Part shown: piece after piece, positions 56,051-64,000 of the stretch
Position numbering within the stretch: the first letter of the stretch is position 1
Layout: each line of letters opens with the position of its first letter
NCBI RefSeq assembly: GCF_040869045.1
Contig: NC_090321.1
Span: 136,143,689-136,207,688, forward strand
Reading direction: 5' to 3'
DNA from: Eurosta solidaginis
Lineage: Eukaryota; Arthropoda; Insecta; Diptera; Tephritidae
DNA: 64,000 nt
The notes under the pieces: model-generated
Told to the model about the DNA's origin: nothing
Database searches by the model: none
Seen by the model: only the letters and a program-made list of their open reading frames with translations
Made by a program: the position numbers and the translations under genes

Positions 56051-56528
56051 ACAGAACAGTTTATGGTTCCAATGCCCCATTGTGCAGAACGCTGTCTGAA
56101 TATAACTGTTTGTCAAATTTTTTAGATTTAAATTTAACCTATTCTAAATCGGTAATTCATTTGAAACTAAAAAATTATTTTTTAAGCAATCTATAACTAT
56201 CGTTTTATACTTTAATCTTAAGTGTCTGCTGTATTTTTTAGACATAAATAAATAACCCTTTCGGTACGGCTGGTGCCTATGTGTACCACCAAAGTTTAAA
56301 CATCTCTAAAATGATTAATTTCTATTCAATCGAATTTAGAAATGGACCGTGCTGTTGATATTTTCGCAATCTGCACGTGCCTTAAAGTACAGTTTTACAT
56401 TACCGTTATTCTCAGATTAGTGTTTTTTCTGTCGAGAGTGGTCGATAAGTGCAGCACGTGAAAGTTTTGTGAAAGATTCCTTTACATTCATAGTGAAATG
56501 TTCAAATAAAAGATTAGGAGACTTTTAA
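56051..56528. other. Non-genic stretch
   Basis: No gene or known repeat recognised. It borders the 3' LTR of the 412-like element, so part may be the original target. Confidence 0.5.
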
Positions 56529-57097
56529 TGTTAGATAGTGATTGTTTTTATTAAAAGAAATTCTTTCCATTTTATACATAATTTCTTAACCTATAAAAAA
56601 AACCATAACCTATACATTCATAATTATTCTAATACTTACGAACTAAAGATATGTAGATTTGTATTAGTGGTGTGTATATATGTAGATTTGTATTAATAGT
56701 ATGCATATATGTAGATTTGTATAAACGGTATGCATACATGTAGATTTGTATGCAAAGTCAGCAGATTGTTATTCATGTAAAATGTTTGTATGTGAATATT
56801 TGGTTAATTCACATTATTGGTTGTATGTAAATATTTTGGTGACAAACTAACATTGACGATCGGCCAGTGTATTGACCGGGGTGAGTGACTAAGCAAAATT
56901 TGTAATGTGTGAACTGAAAAGGGTTTCATATTCGGCATTCCATTGATGTTGGCTTACCGCTGTGTTAGGTCAATGTAACTTATGTCGCATAATATTGTAA
57001 TATGATTGTGCTATTACAAAAATATATTGGCATAGAAGTTCATGATGCGTAATGCCGCAAATGTATTGCATAGGTGGGTATGACGTATAATGCTACA
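56529..57097 (-). repeat. Gypsy-2 (412/mdg1-like) 3' LTR
   Basis: 569 bp from TGTTAGATAG to ATGCTACA on the plus strand. On the minus strand it starts TGTAGCATTATACG directly after a purine tract AAGGCGGATGG (57098-57109), the expected priming site for plus-strand DNA. AATAAA lies near its minus-strand end. LTRs starting TGTAG fit the 412 group. The outer boundary is less certain as no second LTR is in the window. Confidence 0.6.
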
Positions 57098-57509
57098 CCA
57101 TCCGCCTTAGAAAAAGAGGATTATATAATTGTTTTGTGAACAATTGTATAAAACTCTTTGTTCGAATTTTAAATGATTTTGGTATTTTACTGTAACTTGA
57201 TATTATAGTGAAGGAGTTTGTGTACTTTGTTTCTAATTTGCTGGCCTTGATACTTTTATTATTTTTACATTTTATATATATTTTTTTCTTAACAATGTTT
57301 TGTACAAATCTTTTTTTTTCAAAATTTTAAATTTAACGATTATTTTACTTATTTAACTTATTTTATTTATTTTCTATATTTTACTTATTTTACAGCCGTA
57401 TTTTAAATGTGTCGACCCACCTAAAATCCTCTTGTTTCTAGAAGTTTTTAACCGAGTAAATTGGAATGCTTATTTTACGATTATTTGTTTTACATTATCA
57501 AAAGGTGTT

Positions 57510-58820
57510 TCAAATATGTTTAATCCTATTCTTATGAATTATTAATTCCTTATCTTTATTGTTCCTATTACTAGTTTCTTCTCTATGTGGTATTAAAGTA
57601 AAACTGTTATTTTTGTAAATTTTCTTTACCTTATACTTTCCTTTATATATACTGTCTAGCTTATGGCTAGCTTCTTCTCTAACTAATACTAGATCACCTA
57701 TTTTTATTTCCTTACTGGTACTACTTTTATCATAATTAACTTTTTTTTTTTTTAGCTTCGTTCACTAATTTTCTAGCCCTTTGTTGTGCTATTTGGAGTC
57801 TATATTTTTCGTGATTATACACTGGGCTTATTTTATTCTCATCTAGGAATTCGTATTTCGGTAGATTTTTCGCAAATATAAGCTCGTAAGGGCAATACCT
57901 GTGTACAGTCGATGGGGTCGTGTTGTAGCAGTACGCGAAATACTTGAGGTATTAATCCCAATCATCTTTTTCACTGGATGTGTATGAACGTACATATTCG
58001 TTGAACGTTCTATGACTGCATTCTACGGTGCCCAAAGTTTGATGATGGTATGGTGTTGAGGTTTTATGCTCAATTTTTAACAGTTTGCATAGTTCTTCGA
58101 ATAAGCAATGTTTGTATTCGGTTCCCATGTCTGTTAGGATTCTTTTCATGCAACCATAAATCAGAATGAAGTGTTCGAATACAGCTTTAGCAACTGTTAT
58201 CGCGTGTTTGCTCGGAACTGGAATTAAAAATAAAATGTAAGGACCGATAACCTCCGAAGAGATCTAAGGCCGAGCTTCTCTTCCAATTTGCGTGGTGCTC
58301 CTATTGATTTTCCCTACAAATCAGCCGGACGGGAAATACATGTTTTATGCCGACTCCGAACGGCATCTGCAAGTCAGATGAGTTTTCACTGAGAGCTTCT
58401 CATGGCAGAAATACACCCGGAGCGCTTGCCAAACACTGCCGAGGGGCGACCCCGCTTAGAAAAATTTTCTTCTAATTGAAAAATCTTATTTCTAAGAGTT
58501 TGACGTTGCTTTGCCCGGGGTGTGAACCCACGCTACCATCACACCACGGTGGCCACGGAACTGGAGTTGGTACTAAATATTTGGTGAGATCACATATGAT
58601 AGTCACTGTGTATGCGTTTCCATTTATTGATTTCGGTAATGGTCCGACCGTATCGGTCTGTACTATATCAAAAGCCTTCGGAGGTGTCTCCGTTATTGTC
58701 ATTGGTTCCTTTATATGCTTATTTATTTTATTTTTCTTGCAGTGGATGCAGTTATTTACGTATTTCTTTATGTCACCTCGCATATTTTTCCAGCTATAGC
58801 TTTGTTTGATTTTCTTTATC
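57510..58820 (-). pseudogene. Gypsy-2 integrase, split by SINE copy 3
   Basis: In order on the minus strand: the zinc region (IKKYVNNCIHCKKN), first catalytic Asp in DIVQTDTVGPLPKSINGNAY at 58560-58820; then the SINE; then MKRILTDMGTEYKHCLFEEL (second Asp) and TPYHHQTLGTVECSHRTFNE (Glu) at 57952-58149; then the C-terminal GDLVLVREEASHKLDSIYKG near 57640-57700. Without the SINE and a stop near 57950 the domain order is complete. The TDTVGPLPKS motif points to the mdg1/412 lineage. Confidence 0.9.
58223..58555 (-). mobile_element. tRNA-derived SINE, copy 3, in Gypsy-2 integrase
   Basis: Same family as 14443-14802, on the minus strand, 333 bp. It is flanked by the 10-bp target copy CGGAACTGGA (58213-58222 and 58556-58565). 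A deletion of about 25 bp joins the A-box part (GGTAGCGTG) directly to the B-box part (GGTTCACACC), which also carries a base change, so this copy should not be transcribed by pol III. Confidence 0.9.
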
Positions 58821-58822
58821 AT

Positions 58823-59259
58823 ACGATTTATTCCTGGGTGGCCACCACTAATAGGATCGTCATGATATTTCTGCAGAATTTATTTAATTTTCCCGGGATT
58901 AGTCACGTACATAACCTCTGGGGTTAGTGCAATTGTTAGTTTTTTGAGAACCATATTTCCTATTTCAATAAATTTGCCTACTCGAGTATAATTACTTTTA
59001 AACAATTTGTCTCCTAAGGACAACTGTATCTTTCCAAGTCCTAAATTGGCGGCTTCTTTTTCGAGCCTGATAAAGAATTGCCCTAAGTCAATTTTATCAT
59101 CTACAATTAGGTTGCTTGTGCCTTTAGTGCTACAAATTTTCTTTCCTTTTTTGAAATATAATTTCGGAGGATTGAAAATGAGTCTGACATGTCCTTTACT
59201 TCAAATTTATTTAGCGCTTCATATATTTTGGGTTTCTCTGTGTGACATTCTTCAGTTTT
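58823..59259 (-). pseudogene. Gypsy-2 RNase H-integrase linker
   Basis: No long open frame. Minus-strand pieces in several frames (for example NLIVDDKIDLGQFFIRLEKE and VMYVTNPGKI) look like the pol linker of 412-like elements. The GNKHEEHP-type zinc start of integrase lies near 58830. Confidence 0.5.
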
Positions 59260-59988
59260 TCAAATATTTTTGATATCTTTAGCTGCTGATCTAGTTGTGA
59301 CTTTCATTATTTTGCATGCTTCCACTGACATTTCTTTTAAATTTGTAATGTTAATGCGAGACAATGCGTCCGCTACATGATTTTCTTTTCCAGCAATGTA
59401 CTCCACTTCGAAATCATATTCTTCTAACTCAAGTCTTACTCTTGTTAACTTAGATGAAGGACTTTTCATCGAGAAAAGGTATATTAAAGGACGATGGTCG
59501 GTTTTAATTAGGAATTTCCTGCCATAAACGTATGGTCTGAAGAAGGTTATGGCCCAATGGATTGCTGCTTATTCATTTTCTAGTGTAGCTTTGTTTGTTT
59601 CACCTTTTGTGAATGATCTAGAGGCGTAAGCAATTGGTAACTGTTTGCCATCGTGCTCTTGGCTAAGGACTGCTCCGCAAGCATACCCACTAGCATCTGT
59701 TGTTATGCAGAATTCTTTATTGAAGTCGGGGTATTGCAAAAGTTGTGGACTGATTAATGCTTCCTTTAAATAGACGAAAGCTTTTTGACATTCTTCTGTC
59801 CAGTCGAAGGAAACATTCTTTTTGCAAAGCCTAGTTAATTTTCTTGAGTACTCTGCGAAATTCGGTACAAATCTTTTGTAATAGTTGCAGAACGCTACGA
59901 ACCTTTTAACTTCATCTGCTGTTTTTGGTGTTGGGTAGTTTTGAACTGTTTCAAATTTGCTTGGGTCAGGTAGTATTTGCTTGTGCAT
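59260..59988 (-). pseudogene. Gypsy-2 RNase H
   Basis: Reads KRFVAFCNYYKRFVPNFAEY (RT thumb and connection), CITTDASGYACGAVLSQEHD (catalytic Asp), FTKGETNKATLENE (Glu), a stop at 59566-59568, and after a gap LTRVRLELEEYDFEVEYIAG and HVADALSRI (last Asp). Catalytic residues are present; only the stop and a frame change break it. Confidence 0.9.
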
Positions 59989-60623
59989 TTATGTCCTAAA
60001 TAAGTTAGTTCTTCACTGAAAAGTAGGCATTTATCTGGATGTGTTTTAAATTGTATTTCCTACAAGTCGAGAAAACATTTTTTAAATTTTTCAGCATGTG
60101 TTTTTCTGAACACCCTAGTACAACTAAATTTTCCATATAGAGAAATGCTTGGGATGGTTTGAGGTCCGCAAATGCCAGTGTCATCATTCTTTGGAATGAA
60201 TTTGGTGCTACTTTTAATCCCTAGGTTAGTCTTCTATATGTACCATTTTCTGCTGTGAATGAGGTTATATCTCTAGAGTCTGGGTGTAATTCTGTTTGAT
60301 AAAAAACCTGACATAAGGTCTAGGCATGAAAAATATTTTGCTCTTCCAAGTTGGTCTAAAATATCATCGGTTCTTGGAAGTGGGAATTTGTTCGCTGCTA
60401 GTTTTTTCTTTACTTGTCTGTAGTCAACTACCAGTCTCCATCTCTTTTCTGTATTACCTGGTAGTGATTTTTTAGGTACCAGTAAAATTGGACTGTTGTG
60501 TTCTGATATTGAAGGTTCTATAATGTCATCTTCAATCAATTTATTAACCTGTTTACTTATTTCTCTTTTTTGTGTCTGGGGTAATCTGTAGTTTTTTATG
60601 TATACTGGTGTGTCATCTTTCAT
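59989..60623 (-). pseudogene. Gypsy-2 reverse transcriptase
   Basis: The frame 60273-60623 has the finger part (IIEPSISEHNSPILLVPKKS) and WRLVVDYRQVKKKLAANKFP, then AKYFSCLDLMSGF (first Asp). A frameshift at about 60300 follows. The palm then reads FLYMENLVVLGCSEKHMLKN: the active site is Y-M-E-N where the lineage has Y-x-D-D, so both catalytic Asp are changed. Confidence 0.9.
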
Positions 60624-60830
60624 GTGTAGTTTTTGTTTATAAAAATTATTAGTGGAAATTGGTTCTGTTTCTAGTGCAAAAATGTCTATGAATTCTGTGC
60701 ATAATGAAGTTAATTGTGAATTGACAAATTTTGGGAAATTTTTGGTTAATCTTTTTAATTTTTCTGTATCTTTACTCTGTTTATTGTGTGTTTTTGTTTT
60801 AATTAAATTATAGTCATCTAAGTTTTCAGT
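60624..60830 (-). pseudogene. Gypsy-2 protease-RT spacer
   Basis: Minus-strand AT-rich coding-like sequence between RT and SINE copy 2, continued at 61207-61365. It is the pol N-terminal spacer of 412-like elements; no motif is assigned. Confidence 0.4.
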
Positions 60831-61194
60831 TTGGCGGCCACCGTGGTGTGATGGTAGCGTGCTCCGCCTATCACACCGTATGCCTCGGGTTCAACTCCCG
60901 GGCAAAGCAACATCAAAATTTTAGATATAAGGTTTTTCAATTAGAAGAAAATTTTTCTAAGCGGGGTCGCCCCTCGGCAGTGTTTGGCAAGCGCTCCGGG
61001 TGTATTTCTGCCATGAAAAGCTCTCAGTGAAAACTCATCTGCCTTGCAGATGCCGTTCGGAGTCGGCATAAAACATGTAGGTCCCGTCCGGCCAATTTGT
61101 AGGGAAAATCAAGAGGAGCACGACGCAAATTGGAAGAGAAGCTCGGCCTTAGATCTCTTCGGAGGTTATCGCGCCTTACATTTATTTTTTTTTT
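60831..61194 (+). mobile_element. tRNA-derived SINE, copy 2, in Gypsy-2 pol
   Basis: 364 bp with GGTAGCGTGCTCC (A box) and GGTTCAACTCC (B box) intact and a T-rich tail. It is flanked by the 12-bp target copy TAAGTTTTCAGT (60819-60830 and 61195-61206). About 3 extra bases precede GGCGGCCACC. It is opposite in strand to its host element. This is the best kept promoter of the three copies. Confidence 0.9.
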
Positions 61195-61365
61195 TAAGTT
61201 TTCAGTATGTATTTTGTAATTTTGAATAGTTGTATTTTTATGTGTGGTGTTAATAATTCTGACGAAAGTTTGATCTTTATTTGTGATTGTGTTTGCTACA
61301 AAAATGCCTTCAGCCAGTTGTTGATGCGGTATGAATATGGATTTATTATCAGTGTTTACTGCAAC

Positions 61366-61872
61366 CTATCTAATGACTTCAGATCTAGCAGGGATTGTAA
61401 TTGTGTTAGCAGTTAGGTAATTTGTTAGATACATTGTGATGGTTTGGGGAAAATCATATGGTGTTAGGATTAGTTTGTCCTCAGTTTTGCCACAATCTAG
61501 AATAAAATTATATTTCTTTATAAAATCCAAACCTATTATTCCATCGCACGGTATTGGAAAGTCGTCTTCTACTACGTGAAATTTATGACAACTGCCTTTT
61601 AAATCAGCTTTGATTGTGCCTAATGTACTGGTTATACCTTGACCAATGCCCTTTAAGTCTGCTATTTGTTTTGTATTTATTTTTGTATGATTAATTATTT
61701 GATTGATTTTAGTAATGGAGGTATCCGCTCCTGTGTCTACTAAGAAATTTGAAATTGAGTTATTTAAAGATGTTTTTGTAGATATATAACTATTTAAGTG
61801 TAGATTTAGTACACATATTTTCCTATCTACTGATTTTGAAGTGGAGTTTCCTGGTTTTCCTGCTGAGTACAC
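61366..61872 (-). pseudogene. Gypsy-2 aspartic protease
   Basis: A 168-codon frame with the active site FLVDTGADTSITK at about residue 45 and GIIGLDFIKKYNFILDCGKT toward the end. It is open and keeps its core residues. It overlaps the gag frame by frameshift near 61827-61872, as expected for a gag-pol junction. Confidence 0.85.
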
Positions 61873-63066
61873 CTACGTACATTGCGTGTCTGATTGCGTG
61901 TTGGATTATAGGATCTATTTTGGTTTTGCAATCTTCCTTGAGTATTATTATTATTGTTAGTATTCGCTCTAAAATTATTGTTACATCTTGGCTGTGGTCT
62001 AAATCTCCTACCTCGGTAACCTCCATAGCTGTTAACTTGGTAACCTCCACGGAAATTACTTCGGTATTGGTTTTGTTGACGTATATTTAAAATTGTGTTC
62101 GAGCTGCCTGTGATTTCCGTGCAGCAGTTTGTGAACTTTGAGATTGCGTCGTTCATTGTTGTGAACATTCCCGCCTGCATAATCATTTTCACTTTTTCAT
62201 TGGAGCAGTTCTTACACATAGCTTTGACTGCTGCTTGGGTAGCATATCTCGTTGCCCAGTCTGGGTTTAATCCGTCCGAGATATAGGCTCCCTCCAATGA
62301 CCTAGTTATCTTTTCTATTTCTGCAGCATACTGGTTTGGAGTTTTGCTACGCTGTTGGATATTTAATAGTTTTGCTGTCAAAACTTCCACTGATTCGCCT
62401 TTTATTACTGTTATTAATTTTAATTTTTTTTGCTCAATTCTAGTTTCGGTGCTAATAAAATTTCTTGCGGTGCCCGTTAGCTTGGTCTTTATCATGGTTA
62501 TCGCTAAGGCTCATGATTGTCCTTGATTTGGTCTAGAATATCAAGAGCATCTAAGAAACTATGCAAATTTTCAGGCTTGCTATCGAACTCTGGTAGCACT
62601 GATGAGGCAGTTTTGATAAATTCTACTACTGTTTGCGCCAGTGTGACGTTTATGAGGGGTATATGTAGTGGTTTATGTTCTTCCCCTGATGAAGTTTGAC
62701 TCAATGAAGGTGATGGGGTACGGTTTCTTGAAGGTTCGGTTATAACGGAGTTAAAGTCAATTTGGAAACTTTCTTCTATAGTAGTTGGTATGAGGATTTC
62801 GATATTATATCTTGCTAATGAAGATACTAATTTATCCCGTACTGCTGAAAAAATTTGTTGCGCCTCTTTTTGATGATCGTTAGTAAGAATGTGATTTACT
62901 TTACTGATGAACCCTTTTGATACTATTTAAGGCTTCTAAAATTATGTTCAAATGTTTTACTATCGTTTCTGTTTTTATGGTAATATTTTTGTTTATGCAC
63001 TTGTATGATTTATCGGCTTTTAATTTTTCTTCTATTAATTTATCATGGATTTCTTGCCATGTATTC
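61827..63066 (-). pseudogene. Gypsy-2 gag
   Basis: From the N-terminus: WQEIHDKLIEEKLKADKSYK (start ATG about 63066) with a coiled region, frame breaks, VLPEFDSKPENLHSFLDALD at 62504-62704, then the 222-codon capsid frame 61827-62495 (KLTGTARNFIS, KTPNQYAAEIEKITRSLEGA) and a basic tail rich in R, G, N and Q (YRSNFRGGYQVNSYGGYRG). There is no CCHC knuckle; a basic tail replaces it, as in 412-like elements. Confidence 0.85.
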
Positions 63067-63177
63067 ATTTCTCTTTGAAATTTCCTTTAAACTCTTTGTA
63101 CATTATTTAATTGTCTCAATTTGTTTTTTATGTAATTTTTTATTAAAATGGCTATTGCGATAATCAAGAATGTAGTT
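63067..63177. other. Gypsy-2 leader remnant
   Basis: AT-rich, no gene. The element ends here without a 5' LTR in view, at the join to LINE-E sequence near 63178. Confidence 0.4.
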
Positions 63178-64000
63178 ACACAAACAAATCTGAGTTCTCA
63201 GGTGCCGTATTTCCTCAAAGTGCTTACGGAGATGACTCCTTAAGTCCCTAGGCGGTGTTGGCTCATCAATCAGATGTCTGTTGGGATGCCCAGGTTTCTG
63301 GGTATTCAACAGGAACTGTTGGTTAGCATCTAATTTCTCTCCCTGATGGGGAGTATTCTCGCCTCATTATGTAGATGGTGTTCTCGGGACATAAGAAGAC
63401 AGCCCGTGGCGATTCTGAGAGCAGTATTTTGGCAAGCCTGCAGCTTCTTCCATTGAGTAATTGTTAGGCTTGGCGACGATATGGGGGACGCGTAGCATGC
63501 AATCGGCGGGCCAATTGCTTTGTATGTGGTAATAAGCGTTTATATGTCTTTTCCCCAAGTACTGCCAGCAAGGGATTTGGGGATTTTATTACAGCTCTGG
63601 ATTTTCGGAACAATTGCGGCTGTGTGCTCACCCAAATATAGATCCTGATCAAATGTCACACCTAAGATTTTGGGGTGTAGGACAGTCGGTAGCGTAGTGC
63701 CATAGACGTGGATGTTCAAAATGGTCGACATTTGGGACGTCCATGTTGTAAATAAGGTCGCGGAGGATTTAGTCGGTGATAATGCCAGGTTTCGCGAGGC
63801 GAAAAATCTGGAGAGATCAGGGAGGTAGCCGTTTATCCTGTTGCAAAGCTCATTGATCTTTGGGCCTGGACCTGTGGCCATTAATGTGCAGTAATCGGCA
63901 TAGGAAACGATAGTAACTCCTTCTGGTGGCGAAGGTAGCTTAGATATGTAGAATTAAACAAAAGTGGGGATAGGACACCACCCTTGGTGTTTCATTTCTA
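63178..64000 (-). pseudogene. LINE-E reverse transcriptase, C-terminal part (runs off window)
   Basis: The minus frame 63540-63881 reads KINELCNRINGYLPDLSRFF, SATLFTTWTSQMS, LHPKILGVTFDQDLYLGEHT and KSLAGSTWGKD, an ORF2 thumb region of a Jockey/LOA-like LINE. Upstream at 63880-63910 the active site reads YADYCTLMATG, with the second catalytic Asp changed to Tyr. Then 63367-63558 has HIQSNWPADCML and the last frame ends LLNTQKPGHPNRHLIDEPTP. Two frameshifts. This family differs from LINE-A to D. Confidence 0.8.

Noticed and set aside
1..64000. A working viral or defence gene system
   Set aside because: All pol, gag and transposase frames carry breaks or lost active-site residues, and no host operon-like or immune gene set is present.

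Overview
This window looks like transposon-filled DNA from a higher fly. Almost every recognisable reading frame belongs to a mobile element: Ty3/gypsy and BEL/Pao LTR retrotransposons, five or six non-LTR (LINE) lineages, a hAT DNA transposon, MITEs, a tRNA-derived SINE and a Helentron-like (DINE-1/HINE type) element. I found no intact host gene. A tephritid-type dipteran is an inference from the mix of families and was not tested by search. Nearly all coding frames carry stops, frameshifts or lost catalytic residues, as in old pericentric or intergenic DNA. Family names such as LINE-A or BEL-Y are local labels.

Region 1 (1-16730). A minus-strand Ty3/gypsy element (Gypsy-1; LTR 7045-7546, gag, protease, integrase end at 1-200) was hit in its gag gene by LINE-A (2000-6740, minus). 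LINE-A was then hit in its endonuclease domain by a 5'-truncated LINE-B (plus). This nest, together with a Helentron-type repeat array and a fragment of a virus-like family-B DNA polymerase, was duplicated in tandem (3532-9256 and 9257-16730; junction at a shared CGAA). Unit 2 later gained a SINE and a hAT-type MITE, each with a perfect empty site in unit 1. Unit 1 lost about 767 bp.

Region 2 (16731-26395). After 1.8 kb with nothing recognised comes a Jockey-like LINE-D (minus). Its ORF1 is split by a 346-bp MITE and by a 2.8-kb Helentron-like element carrying about eleven copies of a ~129-bp tandem repeat.

Region 3 (26396-48049). A complete BEL/Pao element (BEL-Y, minus, 38797-48044) has two LTRs, a CCATT target duplication and a tRNA-Tyr primer site. 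A second tandem duplication copied its 3' two thirds, plus a flanking degenerate satellite, to make BEL-X (28051-37136). BEL-X later received LINE-C. BEL-Y received a copy of its own 5' end inside the RNase H region.

Region 4 (48050-64000). This part holds a 345-bp hairpin element, a truncated LINE, repeats with a minisatellite core, a 2.8-kb hAT transposon with 8-bp target duplication, a 412/mdg1-like LTR element cut by two SINEs, and part of another LINE at the right edge.

The value of the window is stratigraphic. Insertions, shared stops and empty sites give a relative order of events. I saw no new biochemical system. The oddest coding relic is the duplicated polymerase fragment at 8050-8487 and 15553-15990.
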